From positions 1 to 64,000 of the forward strand of contig NZ_QRGC01000005.1 in the NCBI RefSeq assembly GCF_003448965.1: a stretch of 64,000 nt of DNA, in the 5' to 3' direction. Under the pieces are notes generated by a model, which did not search any database, was not told the origin of the DNA, and saw only the letters and a program-made list of their open reading frames with translations. The first letter of the stretch is position 1; every line of letters begins with the position of its first letter. Source of the stretch: Oceanicella sp. SM1341 (lineage in GTDB: Bacteria > Pseudomonadota > Alphaproteobacteria > Rhodobacterales > Rhodobacteraceae). Shown here piece after piece: positions 6,957 to 12,800 of the stretch. Position numbers and translations under genes: made by a program.

Positions 6957-7019
6957 TTGTACAATGTCCAAATTTGCATTGACGTAGTCCCATTTTGGAT
7001 GGTATTTGGACACTATACC
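6957..7019. promoter_or_regulatory. Divergent promoter/operator between XRE gene and Tat-leader gene
   Basis: The gap contains nested dyads: the palindrome TTGTACAA (6957-6964), the inverted pair TGTCCAAAT (6965-6973) and ATTTGGACA (7004-7012), and GGTAT/ATACC around a nine-base centre (7001-7019). On the reverse strand a TATAGT -10 lies at 7017-7012; on the forward strand TTGACG (6979-6984) is followed after 18 bases by TATTTG. The repeated TTTGGACA half-sites are the best candidates for the XRE operator. Confidence 0.55.
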
Positions 7020-7039
7020 AATCTACAGGGACAATCACC

Positions 7040-7426
7040 ATGCTGAACATCACTCGTCGCGCCGTTCTCGGCGCGCCCGCACTCGCTCTGCCATCAGCCA
7101 TCCCCCTCACCCTCCAGGCGGCGCAGCGCAAGGATCCGCACCCTCTATATCTCGCCCGCTGGCGCGAGGCACGGGACGCTATCAATGCCCCCGGACTTGA
7201 TGAGGACAGCGTCGAGGCCGAAGCGCTCTACAGCGAGATGTGCGTTGCCGAGCAACTCATTTCCACGAGGCCGGCAGCCACTGCGAGGGGCCTTGTTGCC
7301 CAGCTCGTGTTCTTTCGGGAGTGCTTCCCAGCGTTCGTGGATTTCGGCTATGGCCCGGATTGCCATCCTCTGACCCTAGTCGCCTGCGCCGAAATGACTG
7401 CGCGACGACTGGCGGAAATGAGGTGA
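7040..7426 (+). CDS. Hypothetical protein with twin-arginine-like leader
   Basis: 128 residues. ATG 7040 was chosen because AGGGA lies about nine bases upstream and the product then opens with MLNITRRAVLGAPALALPSA, an RR-containing, hydrophobic leader with an alanine-rich end like a Tat signal peptide. The remaining part is a helical domain (YLARWREARDAIN; SVEAEALYSEMCVAEQLI) without a motif I can name. It is divergent from the XRE gene, and so may be under its control. An exported protein in such a compact element is unexpected; the RR may also be fortuitous. Confidence 0.65.
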   Translation: MLNITRRAVLGAPALALPSAIPLTLQAAQRKDPHPLYLARWREARDAINAPGLDEDSVEAEALYSEMCVAEQLISTRPAATARGLVAQLVFFRECFPAFVDFGYGPDCHPLTLVACAEMTARRLAEMR

Positions 7427-7444
7427 TCGCCCTCAGGGGCCTCC

Positions 7445-7473
7445 AATGTACCGAAATACACTTAGTGTACATT
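7445..7473. promoter_or_regulatory. Operator-like nested palindrome
   Basis: AATGTAC (7445-7451) and GTACATT (7467-7473) form a perfect inverted pair, and between them TACACTTAGTGTA (7457-7469) is itself a perfect dyad. The arrangement sits just upstream of a perfect TTGACA -35 box, where a repressor would act. The GTAC core also appears in the palindrome at 6957-6964, which hints at a shared regulator. Confidence 0.45.
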
Positions 7474-7485
7474 GCGCAATAAGGC

Positions 7486-7514
7486 TTGACAGGCACCTAT
7501 CTGAATCATATGCA
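7486..7514 (+). promoter_or_regulatory. Candidate promoter for the head-gene operon
   Basis: TTGACA at 7486-7491, a 17-base spacer and TATGCA at 7509-7514. Transcription would begin almost at ATG 7524, making that message nearly leaderless. It would drive the unknown gene and then the capsid-to-integrase run. Confidence 0.45.
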
Positions 7515-7523
7515 TTTGGCATC

Positions 7524-8105
7524 ATGAAGAGCGGACCTTTCATCCAGTGCATTGCCGACACGTACCGCGTCGAGGAGAAGACCGTGAAAACGGTCGCTCG
7601 CTTCCTTAAGGAGGCGGGGCTGCTCACCACGGGGGCACGCGGTGTCAACGCTCCTGACATGACCGCACGCGACGCGGGGCGGATGACCATCGCCTTGCTC
7701 GGCTCCGACCGTCCCGGCCGGGCGGTTGAGACGGTTTCGGCCTTCGGGGCACTGACGTGCGACCCTGAACAGTCTAATGTCCCCCAGTCGATCATCGCGC
7801 CCGACGCCGACTATTGGCCCAGTCTCGACGAGACGCTGGAAGCATACTTCTCGGCCGAGGCCAGCGGGTTGAGTGATCGCGTGGCTTCGGTGGAGCTGCG
7901 GCCGCACAACATGACGGCCGAGATCGAACTGCTTAAGGGTAACAGCGATCTCACGCCGCGCCTCGTCTTCACCCTGTCGGCCGCGACCCGCGAGGAATTG
8001 AACAGGGCCTATGAAGGGATTTCCGCCCATCAAGGTATCCGCGTGGCGCGCTCGCTCGGCGCGGGAGACCTTCTCCCGCTGATGGTCGCGATCCACGAGG
8101 CGTAG
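7524..8105 (+). CDS. Hypothetical protein upstream of the capsid gene
   Basis: 193 residues from ATG 7524. The first 50 residues (SGPFIQCIADTYRVEEKTV, then FLKEAGLLTTG) look like a winged-helix or HTH segment; the rest is a mixed domain of unknown function ending AGDLLPLMVAIHEA. An alternative ATG at 7446 has an AGGGG six bases upstream and would add 26 residues, but it would place the palindrome and promoter inside the gene. Located between the regulatory region and the head genes, it may be a late activator, a packaging factor or the missing small terminase; none is proven. Confidence 0.7.
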   Translation: MKSGPFIQCIADTYRVEEKTVKTVARFLKEAGLLTTGARGVNAPDMTARDAGRMTIALLGSDRPGRAVETVSAFGALTCDPEQSNVPQSIIAPDADYWPSLDETLEAYFSAEASGLSDRVASVELRPHNMTAEIELLKGNSDLTPRLVFTLSAATREELNRAYEGISAHQGIRVARSLGAGDLLPLMVAIHEA

Positions 8106-8197
8106 GACCCACAACATAAAACCGGCCGGGGCGGCCAATGTCGCCAAACCTCACCCGCCCCAGCCTCGACCTGCAAACCCCAAACGGAGAATCGCAG

Positions 8198-9427
8198 ATG
8201 CATTCCCTTAACACGATGCGCGAGCAGCGCGCATCAAAGGTTGCCGAAATGCGCAGCCTGAGCGAGGCGGCGCAGTCCGCCAACCGCGACCTCGACACTA
8301 GCGAGCGCACCCGCTTCGACACCCTCGAAAGCGAGGTGCGCGGCCTTTCCACTCGGATCACCGATGCCGAGAAACTGGCCGAGTTCGAGCGCCTCGAGGA
8401 GCGCGGCGAGCAGGTGAGCGGGCCGATCGGGCGCGAGCTGCGCGGCTACTCCGTCGCCAAGGCGCTCACCGAGGGCATGAACGGTCGGCTCTCGGGCCTC
8501 GAAGCCGAAATGCACCGCGAGCTGTCGCGGGACCGGAGCGAGACGCGGGGCGTCATGGTGCCCACCGAAGTGCTGTTCGAGCGCCGCGACCTCTCCACCA
8601 CCACCCCGGCCGATGGCCCCGGATCCAATCTCATCGCCACCCAGCTCGGCTCGCTGACCGACCGCCGCCGCGCCGCGCTCAAGGTGGAGAGCATGGGCGC
8701 CACGGTGCTGCGCGGGCTGACCGGCAACCTCGACCTCCCCCGGCTGACCGAGAGCGGTAGTGCCGGCTTCGTGGCCGAGCGCGCCGACGCCACCCGCAGC
8801 GACGTGAAGTTCGCCAAGGTGGGCATGACGCCGAAGACGGTGAGCGCCGAATATGCCATCTCGCGCCGGATGATGTTGCAGAGCCAGACGGCGCTTGAGC
8901 CGCTCCTGCGCGCCGATCTCGGCTACCTGCTCTCGCAGCGGCTCGACGCCGCCGCCATCATGGGAGGCGGGGCCAACGAGCCCGTCGGCATCCTCGCCGA
9001 CGCCGATGTGGCATCCCTCACCGCGGCCTCGCTCTCCTCGGACCTGACGGCCGATCTCATCGCGGCGCTGGAACTGGACGACGTGACCGGCACCACCGCG
9101 TTTCTCACCCACACTTCCGTGCTGGCCCAGGCGCGCAAGATCAAGGATGGCGACGGCCACGTCATCCCCCTCGCTGAGCTGTTCCACAACCAGCGCGTCG
9201 AGGCGTCCACGCAGGTGCCGGCGACCTCGCCCGACCCGCTTGCCTACCCGCTGATCTACGGCGAGTGGGCCAGCCTCTACGTGGGCTACTGGTCGGGCGT
9301 GGATATCCTCGTGAACCCGTACCACGCCGACGTGGCCTCCAACGGCGGCGCGCTTCTGCATGCCTTCCTCGACGCCGACGTTGTCGTTCGCCACAAGGAA
9401 GGCTTCCGCTGGGCCGAGGTGAACTGA
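8198..9427 (+). CDS. HK97-fold major capsid protein
   Basis: 409 residues from ATG 8198, which has CGGAGA seven bases upstream; a longer frame from 8138 lacks this. The N-terminal 75 residues are coiled-coil-like (MREQRASKVAEMRSLSE), the delta/scaffold domain removed by the prohead protease. The rest is typical HK97 family: LPRLTESGSAGFVAE in the P-domain region, SAEYAISRRMMLQS, a GGGANEPVGIL stretch and C-terminal LYVGYWSGVDILVNPY with VVVRHKEGFRWAEV. It forms the icosahedral head. Stop and the next start overlap (TGATG). Complete, with no sign of decay. Confidence 0.93.
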   Translation: MHSLNTMREQRASKVAEMRSLSEAAQSANRDLDTSERTRFDTLESEVRGLSTRITDAEKLAEFERLEERGEQVSGPIGRELRGYSVAKALTEGMNGRLSGLEAEMHRELSRDRSETRGVMVPTEVLFERRDLSTTTPADGPGSNLIATQLGSLTDRRRAALKVESMGATVLRGLTGNLDLPRLTESGSAGFVAERADATRSDVKFAKVGMTPKTVSAEYAISRRMMLQSQTALEPLLRADLGYLLSQRLDAAAIMGGGANEPVGILADADVASLTAASLSSDLTADLIAALELDDVTGTTAFLTHTSVLAQARKIKDGDGHVIPLAELFHNQRVEASTQVPATSPDPLAYPLIYGEWASLYVGYWSGVDILVNPYHADVASNGGALLHAFLDADVVVRHKEGFRWAEVN

Positions 9428-9699
9428 TGATCACCCTGATCGAGGCGAAGCAGTACATCCGCATGGACTTCGCTGACGATGACGCGGAAATCGCGGACAT
9501 GATCGAGGCGGCGGTGCAGCACCTCGCCTCGATCGGAGTGGACGTTACCACCGAGCCCGTTCCAGCCCCGCTCAAACAGGCGGGGTTGATGCTCGTTTCT
9601 CACTTCTACGAGGGGCGAGGGGTCATGAACGACGAAGCAAGCAGACTTTCCCCGGCATTCTTCAGGCTGATTGCTCCCTACAGGGAGATCATGCTGTGA
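9427..9699 (+). CDS. Head-tail connector protein (gp6-like)
   Basis: 90 residues; ATG 9427 overlaps the capsid stop by one base. The sequence ITLIEAKQYIRMDFADDDAEI followed by a helical IEAAVQHLASIG and a C-terminal YEGRGVMND is the classical small phage connector fold (HK97 gp6/DUF3168-neighbour type), which forms a ring under the portal that accepts the tail. For an element without tail genes this is the protein that would have to dock a helper's tail. Confidence 0.85.
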   Translation: MITLIEAKQYIRMDFADDDAEIADMIEAAVQHLASIGVDVTTEPVPAPLKQAGLMLVSHFYEGRGVMNDEASRLSPAFFRLIAPYREIML

Positions 9700-10238
9700 G
9701 CCAGGAACGCCGCTCCCTTCCCGCCGAGCTGCGTGCCAACGGCCGCCGGCTCGAAGGCTATGCTGCCGTGTTCAATAGCGAGGCGCGCATTGCTGACGCT
9801 TGGACCGAGACCATCGCACCCGGCGCCTTCGCCGGCTCGCTCACGTCCGGGCGGGACGTGCTGGCCCTTGTGGACCACGATCCGACCCGCATCCTCGGCC
9901 GCACGCGCTCGGGAAGCCTCGCGCTCAGCGAGGACAGCCGAGGGCTTGCCTTCAGGATCGACCTTCCCGACACGCAGTCCGGCCGGGACGTGCTCGCCTT
10001 GGCCGAGCGCGGTGACCTCGGCGGCATGAGCTTCGGCTTCACCGCACGAGACGAGCACCGGGACGGCGACCGCCGCGAACTTCGTGCCGTCGATCTGTTC
10101 GAAATCTCCGTTGTCGCGGCTTGGCCCGCCTATCCGGACACGCTGGTGCAGGCGCGAGGCCGCCATTGCGCGGGACCGGGGCTGTCCTACGCCGCCCGCA
10201 CCATCCGCATCATGGAGGCGATGAAATGGGGCTCCTGA
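9696..10238 (+). CDS. HK97-family prohead protease
   Basis: 180 residues from GTG 9696, overlapping the connector stop by four bases (GTGA). Motifs of the herpesvirus-like serine protease fold: LEGYAAVFNSEA at the start, FAGSL, a catalytic histidine in VDHDPTRILGR, and the serine in GDLGGMSFGF; FEISVVAAWPAYPDT closes the core. It cleaves the capsid delta domain during head maturation. The last 13 bases overlap the portal start. Found downstream of the capsid gene rather than upstream as in HK97. Confidence 0.92.
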   Translation: MSQERRSLPAELRANGRRLEGYAAVFNSEARIADAWTETIAPGAFAGSLTSGRDVLALVDHDPTRILGRTRSGSLALSEDSRGLAFRIDLPDTQSGRDVLALAERGDLGGMSFGFTARDEHRDGDRRELRAVDLFEISVVAAWPAYPDTLVQARGRHCAGPGLSYAARTIRIMEAMKWGS

Positions 10239-11425
10239 GTCGCTTTCTCGGCCGCGAGACGCGCGCCACAACCTCGCTGTCCGATCCCTACTTGGCCGAG
10301 TTCTTCGGCCAGGGCGGCGGCGCCCTCAGCTTCGTGGACCCGACCCGAGCCTCCGGCATCGCGGTGGCGCATCGGTGTGTCATGCTGATCGGTGAATTGC
10401 TCGCCGGCGTGCCGCTGCACGTCTATCGCCGGGACGAAAAGGGCGGGCGTGATCGCGCCGCCGATCACCCCACCTACCCCGTGCTGCACGACATGCCGAA
10501 CGAGATGCAGACGGCCTTCGACTTCAGGCTGGCCCTTGTGCTCGATGTGCTTCTGGCCGGCAACGCCTACGCGGAGATCATCCGCAACGGGCGCGGCCAG
10601 GTAGTCGGCCTCCGCCGGATCGATGCGGCGAGCATCTCAGTGGAGCGCCTGCGCAACGGCCGACTTCGCTACACCGAGGCCGGCGCGCCCGCGAAGGTGT
10701 TCCTGCAGGATGAGATACTGCACATCCGCTACCGCCTCGCTCGCGACGGGGTTATGGGACTGTCCCCGATCCAGATCGGGAGGGAGACCTTCAATCTCGC
10801 ACTCACCCAGGGCGACACGGCCGCCAAGCAGGCCGCGAAGGGCTTCCGGCCGGAGGGCGCCGTGGTGTTCGCGCAGTCGATCAATCCGACACAGAAGGTG
10901 GAGGTTCTGGACAAGCTGCGCCAGAAGATCGAGCGGAACGACAGCACCAGCGGCATCATGGTTCTGGACGGCGGCGCCGATTGGAAGCCCTTCGCCTTCA
11001 GCTCGAAGGATGCGGAGTTCCTCGAAAGCCGGAAGCTGACGGCCCTCGATATCTGCCGCGTCTATGGAGTTCCGCCGAGCGCGGCCGGCATCACCGATAA
11101 CGCGACCTACAGCAACATCGGAGAGGAGAGCCGGGCTCTCGTGCAGCGGTGCCTCGCGCCGATGGCGAAGCGGATCGAGCAGGCCATGAACATGGCCCTC
11201 CTCACCGCCGAGAGCCGCAAGGTGTTCTTCGTGGAGCACGATCTTGCCGGCTTGCTCCGTGGTGACCTCGCAGCCCGCTACAGCGCCTACCGCGTCGGCC
11301 GGGATGGGGGATGGCTTTCCGCGAACGAAATCCGGAGGATGGAGAACCTCCCCGAGATCGATGGTGGCGACGAGTTCCTGTCGCCCCTCAATATGCAGGC
11401 CGTCGGCCAGGTGGAGGGCGAGTGA
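10226..11425 (+). CDS. HK97-family phage portal protein
   Basis: 399 residues from ATG 10226, inside the end of the protease gene. Family motifs: VAHRCVMLIGELLAGVPLHVYRR near 50-70, LLAGNAYAEIIRNGRG, RLARDGVMGLSPIQIG, then KLTALDICRVYGVPPSAAG and the YSNIGEESRALVQRC stem region; it ends with GGDEFLSPLNMQ, as many siphophage portals do. The dodecameric portal is the DNA entry channel at the head vertex. Full length for the family. Its stop overlaps the next start (TGATG). Confidence 0.93.
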   Translation: MGLLSRFLGRETRATTSLSDPYLAEFFGQGGGALSFVDPTRASGIAVAHRCVMLIGELLAGVPLHVYRRDEKGGRDRAADHPTYPVLHDMPNEMQTAFDFRLALVLDVLLAGNAYAEIIRNGRGQVVGLRRIDAASISVERLRNGRLRYTEAGAPAKVFLQDEILHIRYRLARDGVMGLSPIQIGRETFNLALTQGDTAAKQAAKGFRPEGAVVFAQSINPTQKVEVLDKLRQKIERNDSTSGIMVLDGGADWKPFAFSSKDAEFLESRKLTALDICRVYGVPPSAAGITDNATYSNIGEESRALVQRCLAPMAKRIEQAMNMALLTAESRKVFFVEHDLAGLLRGDLAARYSAYRVGRDGGWLSANEIRRMENLPEIDGGDEFLSPLNMQAVGQVEGE

Positions 11426-11613
11426 TGGCGAAGGCCCATTTCACCCAAGCCGATATCAAGCGCGCCCTCAAGGTTGCCCACGACGTGGGGCTTAACGTCG
11501 CCGGATACCGCATCGAGCCGGATGGAAGCATTCAAGTCATGACGGCGGAAGCTGCCGAAAGTGCGGCAGATCGCGCCTTGGCCGTCTGGGAGAAGTCGAA
11601 TGCCCCGCGCTAA
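11425..11613 (+). CDS. Small protein between portal and integrase
   Basis: 62 residues (FTQADIKRALKVAHDVGLNVAGYRIEP...). The pattern, an N-terminal helix, then a beta-rich VAGYRIEPDGSIQV and a low-complexity tail, is one I associate with small genes just upstream of alphaproteobacterial phage and island integrases, of unproven function. ATG overlaps the portal stop, and its end overlaps the integrase start by 14 bases. A role in recombination directionality is possible but no excisionase-type winged helix is evident. Confidence 0.75.
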   Translation: MAKAHFTQADIKRALKVAHDVGLNVAGYRIEPDGSIQVMTAEAAESAADRALAVWEKSNAPR

Positions 11614-12697
11614 GCTGAAGGGCGTCAACACGGTGAAGAAGCGGCTCTCGGATGGCACCGTGCGCCGCTACTACTACCATCGAGCCTCCGGCACCCCCCT
11701 GCCCTCGGACCCGAATTCCCGCGAGTTCCTGCTCGCCTACGCCGAGGCGGAGAAGGCGCGGCCGAAGGATGCAGGCACCATCGCAGCCCTGATCCGCAGC
11801 TACTCGCTGAGCCTCAAGTTCGAGCGGCTGGCGACGAGCACCCAGAAGGAATACCGCCGCATCCTGACGAAGCTGGAAGATCGCTTCGGCACGATGCCGA
11901 TTGCCGCCCTCGCGTCACCCAAGGTGCGCCGGATCTTCCTCGACTATCACGAGGAGATCGGCAGAGAGCACCCGCGCGAGGCCGACAATCGGATGACCCT
12001 GCTCCAGGTCGTCTTCAACTACGCAATCTCCCGGGGCGAGCTGCGCGACAACCCGATTGTGGGCTTGGAGCGCCTTCACCGGGCCGACCGGGCCGAATTC
12101 GTCTGGACCGAGCGGGACGTGACCGGCTTCATGAAGGACGCGCCCGCAGAGCTGCAACAGGCGCTGGTGCTCGCCATCTGCACCGGCCAGCGCTACGGCG
12201 ACCTGATCCGCCTCCGCTGGGCCGACTATGACGGCAACGCCATCACCCTGCGCCAGCGCAAGACGGGCGCCCGCGTCAATGTGCGCTGCCTGCCCACGCT
12301 GCGCGCCATGCTCGACGGCATGCCGAAGCGCGGCCCCTTCATCCTCACCCGGCCTGATGGCCGCCCGTGGTTCACCGAGAAGAACGACAAAGCGCTTTCG
12401 AAGGCATGGCGCGAGCACGCCCGCGCGGCGGGAATCACCGAGCTGCATTTTCATGACCTGCGCGGCACGGCGGTGACCACGATGAACGAAGCCGGCCTCA
12501 CGCCGCAGCAGATTGCTTCGGTGACCGGCCACACCTTCAAGTCGGTGCTCACGATCCTTGAACGCTACAGCGCGAGGACGCAGCGGCTCAGTGATGCGGC
12601 GATGCTGGCTTGGGAGAACGCTCAGGCAACGGGTTTTGCAAACCCGTTGCAAACCACCCCCCTGACCGCCGAGGCGGTCTGGAAAAAAGAGGAGTGA
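11600..12697 (+). CDS. Tyrosine-recombinase integrase
   Basis: 365 residues from ATG 11600. The N-terminal arm-binding part (KRLSDGTVRRYYYHR) precedes a SAM-like core-binding domain (about 60-160) and the catalytic domain with R198 (CTGQRYGDL), K221, H285 and R288 (HDLRG), H311 (GHTFKS) and the nucleophile Y323 (LERYSAR). It recombines attP with the tRNA-Arg site. It ends ten bases before attR, the usual position of int beside its tRNA target. It has no promoter of its own that I can see and overlaps the preceding gene, so it appears to be the last gene of the head operon, which is unusual. Confidence 0.95.
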   Translation: MPRAKLKGVNTVKKRLSDGTVRRYYYHRASGTPLPSDPNSREFLLAYAEAEKARPKDAGTIAALIRSYSLSLKFERLATSTQKEYRRILTKLEDRFGTMPIAALASPKVRRIFLDYHEEIGREHPREADNRMTLLQVVFNYAISRGELRDNPIVGLERLHRADRAEFVWTERDVTGFMKDAPAELQQALVLAICTGQRYGDLIRLRWADYDGNAITLRQRKTGARVNVRCLPTLRAMLDGMPKRGPFILTRPDGRPWFTEKNDKALSKAWREHARAAGITELHFHDLRGTAVTTMNEAGLTPQQIASVTGHTFKSVLTILERYSARTQRLSDAAMLAWENAQATGFANPLQTTPLTAEAVWKKEE

Positions 12698-12706
12698 TTG
12701 CAAGGT

Positions 12707-12757
12707 GGTAAATGGTGCACCCGGAGCGATTCGAACGCCCGACCCCCAGATTCGTAG
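12707..12757. repeat. attR: 51-bp direct repeat within tRNA-Arg
   Basis: Identical to 2969-3019. It supplies the anticodon-loop-to-CCA half of the tRNA, so insertion leaves the gene functional. The crossover must lie somewhere inside the 51 bp, which most likely means the anticodon loop region. Confidence 0.95.
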
Positions 12758-12789
12758 TCTGGTGCTCTATCCAGCTGAGCTACGGGTGC
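12713..12789 (-). tRNA. tRNA-Arg (anticodon ACG)
   Basis: Folds fully: acceptor GCACCCG/CGGGTGC with discriminator A and encoded CCA, D arm GCTC/GAGC, anticodon stem CCAGA/TCTGG with loop CTACGAA, T arm GGGCG/CGCTC with loop TTCGAAT. ACG, converted to ICG by TadA, decodes CGU, CGC and CGA, which makes it an essential tRNA. The 3' half comes from the integrated element. The gene starts eleven bases after the histidine kinase stop, in the same direction. Confidence 0.97.
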
Positions 12790-12800
12790 GCTGTGCGGCG

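Larger units (their letters stand above)
2969..12757. mobile_element. Tail-less head-gene satellite (cf-PICI-like) integrated at tRNA-Arg(ACG)
   Basis: The element spans from one 51-bp att copy to the other (9,738 bp plus one repeat). Contents in order: two small unknown genes, a hairpin-rich gap, a 30-residue ORF, an HNH endonuclease, TerL, an inverted AT-rich pair (membrane protein and XRE repressor), a Tat-leader protein, an unknown protein, HK97 capsid, connector, prohead protease, portal, a 62-residue protein and a tyrosine integrase. Tail, baseplate, lysis and recognisable replication genes are missing, yet the head genes are intact and tightly overlapped. That combination is the hallmark of capsid-forming phage-inducible islands that build their own small heads and borrow tails from a helper phage. 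A shrunken prophage is the alternative. Confidence 0.8.

Noticed and set aside
6103-7013. Toxin-antitoxin system (XRE antitoxin plus partner)
   Set aside because: The partner is a 211-residue coiled-coil membrane protein, not a RelE, HigB, HipA or Zeta-like toxin, and the order XRE first with its own divergent operator fits a repressor-cargo operon better. Not excluded.
2969-12757. Complete temperate prophage
   Set aside because: No tail tube, tape measure, baseplate, holin, lysin or replication genes, and only 9.7 kb between proven att sites.
2969-12757. Gene transfer agent cluster of the Rhodobacter type
   Set aside because: Gene transfer agents in this group are about 15 kb, carry tail genes and are not flanked by att repeats with an integrase; gene order also differs.
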